From NCBI RefSeq assembly GCF_036402745.1, contig NZ_DASWSJ010000173.1, positions 1-40,459 of the forward strand: DNA of 40,459 nt, written 5' to 3'. The position numbers were made by a program, and so were the translations under genes. The stretch is from Actinophytocola sp036402745 (GTDB lineage: Bacteria > Actinomycetota > Actinomycetes > Mycobacteriales > Pseudonocardiaceae). The notes under the pieces were generated by a model, which searched no databases, was not told where the DNA came from, and was given only the letters and a program-made list of their open reading frames with translations. This document shows, piece after piece, positions 1 to 7,832 of the stretch; the first letter of the stretch is position 1, and the number at the start of each line of letters is the position of its first letter.

Positions 1-471
1 GAATGCCTGGAGCGAGCCGACGCTCGGGGCAGCGCGATGGGCAGCTTCCGGCTGGGGTTCCTGCTTTCCGAGGCCGGTGAGGACGGCGAGCCCGCGTACC
101 GGCGCGCGGTCGACCGCGGCAGCACGTGGGCGGTGTCGAACTTGGCGACGATCCTGTTGCGGCGCGAGGATCACGCGGGCGCGCGGGAGATCTACGAGCA
201 CGCCGTCGACGCCGACGATCCGGCGGCGGCCACGGAGGCGCGCCTGCAGATCCGCCGGCTCGACGCGGTGCTCGCCGGCCGCGCCGAGGCGATGCTCGAA
301 CAAGCCGCCGCCCTGGGAAACCACCGCGCGGCCCACGACCTGGGCGAGATGCGGTCCACCCGCGGCGACCACGCGGGCGCCCTGAAAGCCTTCCGCCAGG
401 CCGAGACCACCACCGACCCGGACCTCCGCGCCTCGGCGCGGCGCCGGATCACCGACCTCACCGCCCCGTAG
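1..471 (+). CDS. TPR/Sel1-like repeat protein, 5' end outside window
   Basis: The frame is open from the first base, so the visible 156 residues are the C-terminal part of a longer protein; the ATG at 37 is probably internal. The sequence is a run of short amphipathic helices rich in Ala, with repeated patterns such as AYRRAVDRGSTWAVSNLATIL and AMLEQAAALGNHRAAHDLGEM. That is the look of Sel1/TPR repeats, which act as protein-protein scaffolds. No catalytic domain, signal peptide or membrane segment is visible. The stop at 469-471 overlaps the 3' end of the convergent pseudogene at 458. The repeat class is reasonably sure; the function is unknown. Confidence 0.7.
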   Translation, partial: ECLERADARGSAMGSFRLGFLLSEAGEDGEPAYRRAVDRGSTWAVSNLATILLRREDHAGAREIYEHAVDADDPAAATEARLQIRRLDAVLAGRAEAMLEQAAALGNHRAAHDLGEMRSTRGDHAGALKAFRQAETTTDPDLRASARRRITDLTAP

Positions 472-905
472 CGAGGATCTCGTCGATCACGTGACGGTCG
501 TCCCACGCGGCCGTGTCGACGATCCGTGCGGCTCCTCGATCGCGGCCCGGCGATACGCGTCCCTCGTCGGCAAGCGGCACGCCGCGGCCCGCGGGTGGGC
601 TGCCGGCAGGGTCGATGCGGCGCAGCGCGGTGGCGGCGCCGGGTTCCCCTCGTGCGAACGGCGGCGGGGACGGCCACCGGGAGCGCGGACGCAGGCACGG
701 CGGCCACGGCTGCTCGATGTCCACAGTGGACACGGCGGCGGGGATGCGGGGCAGCCGGACGGCGAGGTCCGCGCCGAGCCGGAACATCGCGTTGTCCGTG
801 CCGGCGGACTCGACCGGGAGACCGGAAGGCCCGCCCACCGCGGGAACCGGGTGCGAGGAGCCGGCGCACGAGTGGGGACGCCGGTGGACCTCGTCGGCGT
901 GCTTG
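458..905 (-). pseudogene. Decayed aminoglycoside phosphotransferase (APH family)
   Basis: Pieces of one APH-type kinase can be read in order on the minus strand, but in changing frames. HADEVH is at about 902-885, preceded by AAG where the family has its ATG. RRLLA and FPRWAGLPV follow in two other frames, then PVESAGTDNAMFRLG, AVRLPRIPAAVSTVDIEQ, LPVAVP, FARGEPG and ALRRIDPAG..PPAGRGVPLA. A further shift gives RDAYRRAAIEE, and the end is VIDEILA. Intact family members are about 300 residues; this is about 148 codons. The central catalytic loop (HGDLHPGN type) and Mg-binding region are absent, so it cannot be an active kinase. The start codon is lost, there are several frameshifts and one large internal deletion. 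Its stop overlaps the upstream TPR gene tail to tail. Confidence 0.75.
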
Positions 906-938
906 CGGCCGCGGTCACGGGGGGCCCGGAAAGAAGGG

Positions 939-981
939 CCCCGCGGTGCTGCCAGGTCGGGGGTCCGCCAGCACCGCGGGG
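939..981 (-). terminator. 13-bp perfect hairpin after the flavoprotein gene
   Basis: Arms CCCCGCGGTGCTG (939-951) and CAGCACCGCGGGG (969-981) pair perfectly around a 17-nt loop. The hairpin lies 66 nt beyond the stop at 1047. On the minus strand it is followed by a pyrimidine-rich stretch (CCCTTCTTTCC), which suits an actinomycete intrinsic terminator without a strong U run. It also separates the flavoprotein from the APH pseudogene. Confidence 0.6.
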
Positions 982-1046
982 TCATCCGGGTCATCGTGGC
1001 CCACCACGGTCGTGTTACACCCCGCCGCGGATCCACTGTGGATTTC

Positions 1047-2246
1047 TCAGCGGAGGTCGTCCGGGTCGACCGGCGCACCGCCGCGGACCAGCTCCTGGAT
1101 GGGCCCGACGCCGTCGTCCCAGAGGTTGACGTGCATGCCCGCGACGACCCGACCGCCGGCGAGCCAGTAGGCGCGGAAGGCCTGGCCGGCGACGTCCCCG
1201 CGGGTGACGACCTCGTCGTAGCCGCCGGGGGCGAACCAGCCGGTGAACTCCATGCCGACGTCGTACTGGTCGGAGAAGAAGTAGGGCAGGTCGTCGTAGG
1301 TGACGTCCTGGCCGAGCATGCCCTTGGCCGCGGCGGGGCCGCCGTTGAGCGCGGTGGCCCAGTGCTCGACGCGGATCGGCCTGCCGTAGACCGAGCTCGG
1401 GCTGCTCGCGATGTCGCCGGCGGCGTAGATGTCCGGGTCCTCGGTGCGCAGCGAGCTGTCGACGAGGACGCCGTCGTCGACCTTGAGGCCGGCCTCCTCG
1501 GCGAGCTCGGTGTTGGGCCGCGCGCCGATCCCGACGATGACCAGGTCCGCGGGGATCTCGCCGTCGTCGGTGAGGACGGCCTCGACCCGCCCGCCGCCGC
1601 GGAACCCGGTGACGCCGACACCGAGCCGGAGGTCGACGCCGTGCGCGCGGTGGACGTCGGCGAAGAAGCCGCCCATCTCCGGGCCGAGCGGCACGTGCAG
1701 CGGCGTGGACTGCGGCTCGACGACGGTGACCTCGCTGCCCTTCTGCCGGGCCGCGGCGGCGGTCTCGAGCCCGATCCACCCGGCGCCCACGACGACGACC
1801 CGGCCGCCGCGGGCGATGTCCTCGCGGAGCTTGTCGGAGTGCGAGAGCCGGCGCAGGTAGTGCACGCCGTCGAGGTTGTTGCCGTCGACCCGCAGCCGCC
1901 GCGGCGACGAGCCGGTGGCCAGGAGGAGCTTGGTGTAGGCGAGCCGCTCCCCGCTGTCGAGCTCGACCTCGTGCGCCGCGCGGTCGATCCGGGTGGCCCG
2001 GCGCTTGAGGAGCAGCTCCACCGAGTTGTCGGCGTACCACCCCTGCTCGTGGACGAAGACGGTGTCGCGCTCCTGGTCGCCGAGGAGGTAGCCCTTCGAC
2101 AGGGGTGGCCGCTCGTAGGGCCGGTCCGGCTCGGCGCAGACGAGCACGACCCGCCCGTCGAACCCCTCCTCGCGCAGGGTCTCGGCAGCCTTGGCGCCGG
2201 CGAGCCCGCCGCCGACGATGACAAACGTATCGGCCATGTCCGTCAC
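1047..2246 (-). CDS. FAD/NAD(P)-dependent oxidoreductase, ferredoxin-reductase type
   Basis: This 399-residue flavoprotein is of the class that passes electrons from NAD(P)H through FAD to a ferredoxin or rubredoxin. The N-terminal FAD site is VGGGLAG (residues 11-17). RPYERPPLSKGYL follows, a hallmark of this class. The second nucleotide site is VVGAGWIGLE (about 150), and YAAGDIA (about 275) closes the FAD domain. The last about 80 residues fit a reductase C-terminal domain. The start is GTG at 2246, 9 nt after GAGGG; the in-frame ATG at 2237 is too far from it. No ferredoxin or P450 gene is adjacent, so the partner is unknown. A tandem 14-bp repeat upstream (2310-2342) suggests activated expression. 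Confidence 0.9.
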   Translation of the reverse strand: MTDMADTFVIVGGGLAGAKAAETLREEGFDGRVVLVCAEPDRPYERPPLSKGYLLGDQERDTVFVHEQGWYADNSVELLLKRRATRIDRAAHEVELDSGERLAYTKLLLATGSSPRRLRVDGNNLDGVHYLRRLSHSDKLREDIARGGRVVVVGAGWIGLETAAAARQKGSEVTVVEPQSTPLHVPLGPEMGGFFADVHRAHGVDLRLGVGVTGFRGGGRVEAVLTDDGEIPADLVIVGIGARPNTELAEEAGLKVDDGVLVDSSLRTEDPDIYAAGDIASSPSSVYGRPIRVEHWATALNGGPAAAKGMLGQDVTYDDLPYFFSDQYDVGMEFTGWFAPGGYDEVVTRGDVAGQAFRAYWLAGGRVVAGMHVNLWDDGVGPIQELVRGGAPVDPDDLR

Positions 2247-2277
2247 TTGTCCGTTCCCTCGATGTCACGTAACGCCG

Positions 2278-2342
2278 ACTCTAGAAGGCGACCGCTCCTG
2301 CCGCTCTGGTCACGTCCGGCACGACTGATCACGTCCGGCACG
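2278..2342 (-). promoter_or_regulatory. Tandem 14-bp repeats and -10 upstream of the flavoprotein gene
   Basis: TCACGTCCGGCACG occurs perfectly at 2310-2323 and 2329-2342, a 19-bp period. On the minus strand both lie just upstream of a -10-like TAGAGT (2283-2278). The hexamer 17 bp before that -10 is not a good -35. Repeats placed upstream of a weak -35 are the usual arrangement for an activator site. No regulator gene is adjacent. The repeats are seen; the role is inferred. Confidence 0.5.
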
Positions 2343-3009
2343 CCCGGACGGTTCAGTTGGCGGCTGATGCTGACCCTCTGGTCCACGCCGACCGGGCTCG
2401 AGTGCTCCATGCGCGGGACACGGCCCTGCCGATGGTCACTGACCGTGGTCGCGGCGGAGTCATGGACATCGTGCGGTGGGCCAATCGGATTATCGGAATT
2501 CCCCGCTTGTTCGCCGCCCTCGACGAGTTGCCCGCCGCGCATCGCGGTGCCGGTTCAGGATATTCGGTGCACGTGCGGACGCCCGCGTCATTCGCAATAT
2601 CAATTGCACGTGCGGGAAGAAGACGAACAGACGAAAATGATACCAATTCCGGCCGGGACAATACAATGGGTCGGCCGGGTAACTCGCCCGGCGGATCCGG
2701 CGGTGCGACGAGGCGTCCTCGAGGAGCGGGAAACCGCTGAAATCGGACTCCCGGGCGGTGCCGTCGGGAGGATATTCCGCGGCCGCGCGGACCGATCGGG
2801 CGCGCCAGTTGCGCTTCGGTGGGCCTCGGCGCGGCCGGCCACGCGGAGGGCGTCAGGCGGCCAGCAGGCGGCGCTGCCACGCCCGCGGCGATGAGCACGG
2901 CTCGACACCGACCGTCACATCGACCTGTCGGTGCGTGCCTACGTACATCCGTCAGTTGACCGATGTCTCAGGGTGTCGAGGGGTCAAGAGTTGCTGAGGT
3001 CCGACATTG
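2343..3009. other. Intergenic stretch without a supportable gene
   Basis: About 660 bp with no frame showing actinomycete codon use over a believable length. The part around 2580-2680 is clearly AT-richer than its surroundings and rich in rare codons (AGA, ATA) in the longest plus frame. The only structure I see is an 11-bp direct repeat, TGCACGTGCGG, at 2568-2578 and 2605-2615. Each copy holds the palindrome GCACGTGC. It may be a decayed gene or a long regulatory region. Confidence 0.4.
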
Positions 3010-3351
3010 ATGAACGAATACGGTTCGTGGGGTGAAGATGCGGTGACCGCTCCGGACTGGCATGACGAGCTGGTGCTCGTAGCCGAGCTGGCCAGCGTCA
3101 ACAACCAGATTGCCCGGTTCGTACTTCGGCTCCTCGACGCGGATGCCGGACGAAAGGAGCAAGTAGCCGCGGCGGACGAGAGCCACCTGGGTGGCCGCCT
3201 TGTCGACCTGGGCTACGCACTGCAGAATCGAGCAGTGCACCGAGACGCGGGCCGGGACGACGATGCAGCCAACATCGTCGACCCGGACCCGCGACCTCGG
3301 CCGCTCCCGCTGGAGGGACTCTTGAACCGCGCCAGATGTGTCAACCATTGA
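3010..3351 (+). CDS. Hypothetical protein, 113 residues
   Basis: I do not recognise this protein. It starts MNEYGSWGEDAV and has an acidic, helical N-terminal half (DELVLVAELASVNNQIARFVLRLLDADAG), then a Pro/Arg-rich tail. There is no signal peptide, membrane segment or metal motif. Third-position G/C use is moderate and consistent with coding, but lower than in the flanking large genes. ATG at 3010 was preferred to the preceding TTG at 3007; the only ribosome site is a weak TGAGG about 10 nt upstream. It converges on the secreted-peptide gene with 17 bp between stops. The reverse strand is also open here, so the gene is uncertain. Confidence 0.45.
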   Translation: MNEYGSWGEDAVTAPDWHDELVLVAELASVNNQIARFVLRLLDADAGRKEQVAAADESHLGGRLVDLGYALQNRAVHRDAGRDDDAANIVDPDPRPRPLPLEGLLNRARCVNH

Positions 3352-3368
3352 GCGGTCCATTTGTCCGG

Positions 3369-3503
3369 TCAGTTATATGTCATCCCCGGGGTGACGCCGT
3401 TGTACGTCATCCCGGGGGTGTCGACCGCTGCGGCCACACCTACGGCCGCAAACGTCGCCAGTACCGCGAGAACGAACGCCACTACCATTCGCGAGATTCG
3501 CAT
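3369..3503 (-). CDS. Small secreted peptide with duplicated TPGMTYN motif
   Basis: This is a 44-codon gene. ATG at 3503 is preceded by GGGAGG at 5-nt spacing, one of the best ribosome sites in the window. The peptide has a basic start (MRISR), a hydrophobic core (MVVAFVLAVLATFAAVGV) and an Ala-rich cleavage region. The predicted mature peptide is about VDTPGMTYNGVTPGMTYN. The heptapeptide TPGMTYN occurs twice. The two copies differ at four codons, all synonymous (CCC/CCG, ACG/ACA, TAC/TAT plus flanking choice), which points to selection on the peptide. It is divergent from the LAL regulator at 3776. An extracellular signal or a small envelope peptide are both possible; I know of no named family. 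Confidence 0.75.
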   Translation of the reverse strand: MRISRMVVAFVLAVLATFAAVGVAAAVDTPGMTYNGVTPGMTYN

Positions 3504-3639
3504 CCCTGCCTCCCGACTTTTCACAACAGAGGAATGGACAATCTGACTGGCAGGCATGCCTTGGTGGAAATTTTGGGTAGGAGAGGCGCCCCAACTTATT
3601 GGTTCCAAGAAAACTATCGCATGCCGTTGAGAATTACGT

Positions 3640-3670
3640 GATAACCGAATGCTAACGACCGGCTAACGAC
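3640..3670. promoter_or_regulatory. Three heptamer direct repeats with 11-bp period
   Basis: GATAACC (3640-3646), GCTAACG (3651-3657) and GCTAACG (3662-3668) share GnTAAC and are each followed by 4-nt spacers, so they recur every 11 bp on one helix face. Direct heptamers with this period are the known binding layout of OmpR-like/SARP winged-helix activators. They lie in the 272-bp gap between the peptide gene and the LAL regulator, about 137 bp from the peptide start and 106 bp from the regulator start. No SARP gene is present in the window. The repeat is seen; the regulator is unknown. Confidence 0.45.
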
Positions 3671-3763
3671 ATGCACCTGTGTGTCAGATGACGCGGAACG
3701 CCCGAACGTGTCCCTCTAGGCATTACCGCCCGGATGGCCGATGTTCACGGCCACGCCAGGTCA

Positions 3764-3776
3764 TAGTGTCGAACCA
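3764..3776 (+). promoter_or_regulatory. -10 box placing transcription start at the LAL start codon
   Basis: TAGTGT (3764-3769) fits the actinomycete TANNNT -10 and ends 6 nt before the ATG. There is no purine-rich ribosome site before the ATG. This spacing would start the transcript at or beside the A of ATG, giving a leaderless mRNA. No convincing -35 is seen. Confidence 0.45.
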
Positions 3777-6595
3777 TGCCGGGTGATGCTTGTGCGCTCG
3801 TTGGACGGGACGCCGAACTCGCCCGACTCGTAGCTTGGACCGACGACCTCGTCGAGGGAACCGGACAAGCGGTGTTGATCGAGGGCGAACCCGGCATCGG
3901 CAAGTCGTCCCTTGCCCGGGCCGCAACGCTTGCCGCCGAGCAGCGCGGGTTCCAAGTCTATCTGGCCGAAGGCGACGAGCTGGGCCAGGAGCTCCCCCTG
4001 CAGCCACTGCTCGATGCGTTGCTGGCAAAGGAATCCGCCGGCGAGCGGCGGCTCGCGACCATCCTTCGCCTGCTTCGGGGGGAACTCACCGGCGCCGCCG
4101 ACCCGATCGTCGCCGCCGCCGAGCAGATGCTCACGCTGATGGCGGAGCTGTGCAGCGCCGCACCCACCGTCCTCGTCGTCGACGATCTGCAATGGGCCGA
4201 CCAGGCCACCATCGGGGTCTGGGAATGGCTTGCCCGTTCCGTCGATCGCTCGGCCCTGCTGCTGATCGGGGTTGTCCGGCCGGTGCCCCAGCGTGACGAG
4301 CTACTCGCGGTGCGGCGGGTGGTCGGCGAGGGCAGGATCATCCGGCTCGGTGGGCTGCCGGCCCCGGCTGTGGCCGATCTCGTCACCGAGATCTCCGACG
4401 GCAAGCCCGGCGAGGACCTGCTCCGGCTCGCCGACGACGCCGCGGGCAACCCGCTCTACCTCACCGAGCTCATGGACGCGCTCGTCCGCTCGCAGCGCCT
4501 GAAGGTCACCGACGCCGGGGTCGTGGAGGTGACCAGCGGTCCGGTGCCGAACTCGCTGGTGGCCGCGATCGCGCACAGGCTCGACTTCCTCCCCAAGGAG
4601 GTCCGCTCGGTCCTGCAGGCCGCGGCACTGCTGGGCGTGGACTTTCTCGTCTCCGACCTCGCGATCGTTCTGGACTGCCGGATTCCCGAGCTCGTTCCCG
4701 CCATCGAGGAGGCCCGCACCGCGGGGGTTCTCAGGGACGCGCGGGAGCGGCTCGCGTTCCGGCACCCGTTGATCCGTACCGCGCTGTACGACGACATCGC
4801 CGCGGCGATCCGCCCGGCCTGGCACGCGGACGCGGCGAAGGCACTCGCCAAGGCGGGCGCACCGATTCAGCGAGTCGCCCGGCAGCTGCTGCAGGCGATC
4901 AGCGTGCCCGGCGCCGGCCCGTTGGACGACACGCTGCTGACCTGGCTGGCCGACGCCGCGCCGACGCTCGTCGCGCAGGCCCCGAAGACCGCGATCGAGC
5001 TGCTGCGTCAGGCGTCCCGCCGGTGCCCCGCCACCACCGCCCGCGGCGCGGTGCTCGCCAGCCGGCTTGCCGACGCCCTCTACCGGGCCGGCGACTGCGC
5101 CGACGCCGAGCGGGTCGCCACCCGGGCCATGTCCGTGGTCACCAACTCCGACCTGCTCGTCGACCTGCACTGGACGGTGACCCAGTGCCGGGCGCTGGAA
5201 GGAAAGTCGGACGAGTCCCTCGAGTCGTTGGCCGAGACGCTCGCCATGCCGGATATCTCCGCGCAGCAGCGGGCGCGGTTGCTGGTGCTACGGGCGCGGG
5301 TGCACCGGGACCTCGGTGAGGTGATCGTCGCCGGGGACGTCGCCACCGAAGCACTTGCCACGGCCGAGCGGGCGGGCGACCGCTGGGCACTCGGCTGGTC
5401 CCTGCACGTGTTGATCATTGTGTCGATGATGCGCGGTGACATGGCCGCCGCGCTGCCCCTGTTCAACCGGGCGCTCGATGTCGTGGCCGACGACACCGCG
5501 CTCACCGATCTCGCGCTGTTGTTGCAGGTCAACCAGGCTGTGGCGCTCGGCGACCTCGACCGGTACAAGGAGGCGCTGCACGCCGCCGAGCGGGTGCGTG
5601 ACCTCGCGGACAACACCGGCAGCCTCGTGCGGCTCGCGCAGGCGCAGAGTGCGCTGGGCACGCTCCTGTTCGAGGTCGGCCGGTGGGACGACGCGCAGGC
5701 CGAGGTCGAGAACCTGTCGGACGACTTCAAGGATCCGAGCGTGACGTGTTGCGACCGCGGGGTCGCCGCGACGATCGCGTTCCACCGGGGCGATCCGGAC
5801 ACGGCGCGGCAGCATCTGAGCCTCGCGGCGCCGAGTGCGGAGAAGATCGGGAACCGCGTCGTGGCGTCGTTGGCGCTCGCGCGGAGCCTGGATCACGAGA
5901 TCTCCGACGAGCCGGCCGAGGCGCTCGCGGTGCTCACCGCCGGTGTCACGAGCCACGCGGAGGAGCTCGACGAGATGGAGGACCTGCTGCCCGAGGCCGC
6001 GCGGCTGGCGGCGCAGACCGGCACCGCGGACGCGGCGGCCGACATCGCCACGCAGGCCGCCACCCTCGCGCGACGGTCCCAGGTGCCGCACCGGCTGGCG
6101 GCGGCCGCGTACTGCCGCGGGCTGCTGGACGGCGACCCCGCCCTGCTGCAGGACGCGGCCGAGCGCTACGACGACGCGGGCCGTCCCCTGCTGCGCGCGA
6201 AGGCACTGGAAGCGGCCGCCATCGGCTACGCCACCCGGGGCGATCGTGGCTCCGCCCGCAAGGCGTTCACCCGGGCGGACGACCTGTACGACGGCCTGGG
6301 CGCGAACTGGGACCTGGCGCACCTGCGCGCACAGCTCCGCCGCCACGGCATCCGCCGCGGTCCCCGCTCGAAGCACCGCCAGGACCGCACCGGCTGGAAC
6401 AGCCTCACCCCCACGGAGACGAAGGTCGCCGGCATGGTCGCGGCGGGGCTGCCGAACCGCCAGATCGCGGAGCACCTGGTCCTGTCACCGCGGACGGTCG
6501 GCACGCACGTCTCCCACATCCTGGCGAAGCTGAGCGTCCGCTCCCGCATCGACATAGCAAGAGAAGCCGCCGAACACGACAAGATCCCGACCTGA
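3776..6595 (+). CDS. LAL-type LuxR-family ATP-binding transcriptional regulator
   Basis: This is a 939-residue large ATP-binding LuxR (LAL/MalT-like) regulator. An AAA/STAND-type ATPase fills the N-terminal third: Walker A is GEPGIGKSS (37-45) and Walker B is VLVVDDLQWAD (132-142). The middle about 500 residues are Ala/Leu-rich TPR-like helices that probably sense a ligand. The last about 65 residues are a LuxR helix-turn-helix, from LTPTETKVAGMVAAGLPNRQIAEHL to SPRTVGTHVSHILAKL. Length is normal for the family. It is divergent from the secreted-peptide gene, so peptide synthesis and this regulator may form one circuit; that is inference. Family members are usually activators switched by ligand and ATP. 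Confidence 0.93.
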   Translation: MPGDACALVGRDAELARLVAWTDDLVEGTGQAVLIEGEPGIGKSSLARAATLAAEQRGFQVYLAEGDELGQELPLQPLLDALLAKESAGERRLATILRLLRGELTGAADPIVAAAEQMLTLMAELCSAAPTVLVVDDLQWADQATIGVWEWLARSVDRSALLLIGVVRPVPQRDELLAVRRVVGEGRIIRLGGLPAPAVADLVTEISDGKPGEDLLRLADDAAGNPLYLTELMDALVRSQRLKVTDAGVVEVTSGPVPNSLVAAIAHRLDFLPKEVRSVLQAAALLGVDFLVSDLAIVLDCRIPELVPAIEEARTAGVLRDARERLAFRHPLIRTALYDDIAAAIRPAWHADAAKALAKAGAPIQRVARQLLQAISVPGAGPLDDTLLTWLADAAPTLVAQAPKTAIELLRQASRRCPATTARGAVLASRLADALYRAGDCADAERVATRAMSVVTNSDLLVDLHWTVTQCRALEGKSDESLESLAETLAMPDISAQQRARLLVLRARVHRDLGEVIVAGDVATEALATAERAGDRWALGWSLHVLIIVSMMRGDMAAALPLFNRALDVVADDTALTDLALLLQVNQAVALGDLDRYKEALHAAERVRDLADNTGSLVRLAQAQSALGTLLFEVGRWDDAQAEVENLSDDFKDPSVTCCDRGVAATIAFHRGDPDTARQHLSLAAPSAEKIGNRVVASLALARSLDHEISDEPAEALAVLTAGVTSHAEELDEMEDLLPEAARLAAQTGTADAAADIATQAATLARRSQVPHRLAAAAYCRGLLDGDPALLQDAAERYDDAGRPLLRAKALEAAAIGYATRGDRGSARKAFTRADDLYDGLGANWDLAHLRAQLRRHGIRRGPRSKHRQDRTGWNSLTPTETKVAGMVAAGLPNRQIAEHLVLSPRTVGTHVSHILAKLSVRSRIDIAREAAEHDKIPT

Positions 6596-6739
6596 CCGTC
6601 GGCGCCGCCCCGCCACCCGCCCGGGTCCTGGCGCCAACGGCGGCACTTCCGCCAGAGCGCCGGATCGGCTCGACGAGCGCGCCGAACGGGTCCGCGGCGG
6701 AGCCGGTCATCGCGGCCGGCTCCGGTCCTTACCGGCCGC

Positions 6740-7588
6740 TCACGGGCCTGCGACCCGGCCGACCAGGGTGTCGCCGACCGTCGTGACCAGGTCCTCGATC
6801 GCGGTGCCGTCCATCGTCGGCGGCTGCAGCACCAGGCGGTGCACGCCGAGGTCGGCGTAGCGGCGGACCGTGTCGGCGTCCGGGGTGCCGGGTGGGGTGA
6901 TCGTGACCTCCAGCTCGCCGAGCGCGGCCGGGCGCTCGTGGCGGGCGGCGGTCTCGCGCAGCGCGGCGAGCGACGCGGCCGTGCGCTCGAGGTCCAGATC
7001 CCAGCCGTACCAACCGTTTCCGGACCGGACCGCGCGGCGGTAGGCCTGCGGCGCGTGGCCGCCGACGATGATCGGCGGGTGCGGGCGCTGCGCCGGCCGC
7101 GGCCGCTGCTGCACGCCGGCGAACGAGACGAACTGCCCCGTGAACGACGGCACCGGCTCGTCCCACAGCGCACGCATCGCCGCCAGGTACTCGTCCGTGC
7201 GCGCCGCCCGGTCGGCGAGCGAGGCGCCGAGCGCGGTGAGCTCCGGCTCGACGTAGCCGACACCGATGCCGACGGTCAGCCGGCCGCGCGACAGGACGTC
7301 GATCGACGACAGCTGCTTGGCCAGCAGCACCGGCTGGCGCTGCGGCAGCACGAGCACGCCGAACCCCAGCCCGATCCGCGTGGTGACCGCGGCGAGGTGG
7401 GCGAGCGTGACGACGGCCTCCAGGCGTGGCTGGTCGGCCGGATCGCCGTCCTCGCCGACCGGCAACGCGATGTGGTCGCCGACCCAGAGCGCGTCGAAGC
7501 CGGCCTCCTCGGCCAGCCGGGCGCGGCGGACGAGCGTGTCCGGATCCGCGCTGCTTCCCCTGTGCAGTCCGTACAGTGCGAGCTTCAT
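6740..7588 (-). CDS. LLM-class F420-dependent oxidoreductase
   Basis: This 282-residue luciferase-like (beta/alpha)8 protein probably uses reduced F420 or FMN. Features are RARLAEEAGFDALWVGDH (residues 22-39), TTRIGLGFGVLVLPQRQPVLLAKQLSSIDVLS, where the F420-type members carry the strand-helix after TRI.LG, GRLTVGIGVGY, and HPPIIVGGHAPQAYRRA. Length and order match actinobacterial F420-type members. Its substrate cannot be told from sequence. ATG at 7588 has no clear ribosome site. It converges on the LAL gene and is followed upstream by 244 bp of sequence before the PBP gene. A weak 7-bp hairpin (6700-6722) lies just past its stop. Confidence 0.9.
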   Translation of the reverse strand: MKLALYGLHRGSSADPDTLVRRARLAEEAGFDALWVGDHIALPVGEDGDPADQPRLEAVVTLAHLAAVTTRIGLGFGVLVLPQRQPVLLAKQLSSIDVLSRGRLTVGIGVGYVEPELTALGASLADRAARTDEYLAAMRALWDEPVPSFTGQFVSFAGVQQRPRPAQRPHPPIIVGGHAPQAYRRAVRSGNGWYGWDLDLERTAASLAALRETAARHERPAALGELEVTITPPGTPDADTVRRYADLGVHRLVLQPPTMDGTAIEDLVTTVGDTLVGRVAGP

Positions 7589-7832
7589 GACGTGCAGTCA
7601 ACACCGTGCGGCACACTTCGGGTCAACCCGCTTGACGGTGGTGAACCTGCCCGGTGCCCAGTCCACGGCACCGCCACCACCGAGCACGTTGTCGCCTCGA
7701 TCTGTTGCGCCGCAAGCCATCCGGGCAGCCCGGTGACCACCCAGCCGCACCCGAGGTGAGCCGACGCCAGGCCGCCGCGATCCCGTTCCCTGGCCGTGAG
7801 CGGGATCGTGGCGGCGCGACCCCCGAAGTGAG

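Noticed and set aside
458..2224. One long minus-strand open frame spanning APH motifs and the flavoprotein region
   Set aside because: The 1047-2224 part is out of frame with the true flavoprotein; only the APH remnant at its end carries signal.
2243..2542. Minus-strand 99-codon frame upstream of the flavoprotein
   Set aside because: It crosses the repeat and promoter region, has no ribosome site and no protein-like pattern.
2357..2740. Plus-strand 127-codon frame (MDIVRWANRIIGIP...)
   Set aside because: Its first half has acceptable codons but the second has runs of rare codons (AGA, ATA) and no ribosome site; no family recognised.
2968..3360. Minus-strand frame opposite the hypothetical at 3010
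   Set aside because: It has weaker codon bias and would run over the 3' end of the secreted-peptide gene; the plus frame looks more protein-like, though not certain.
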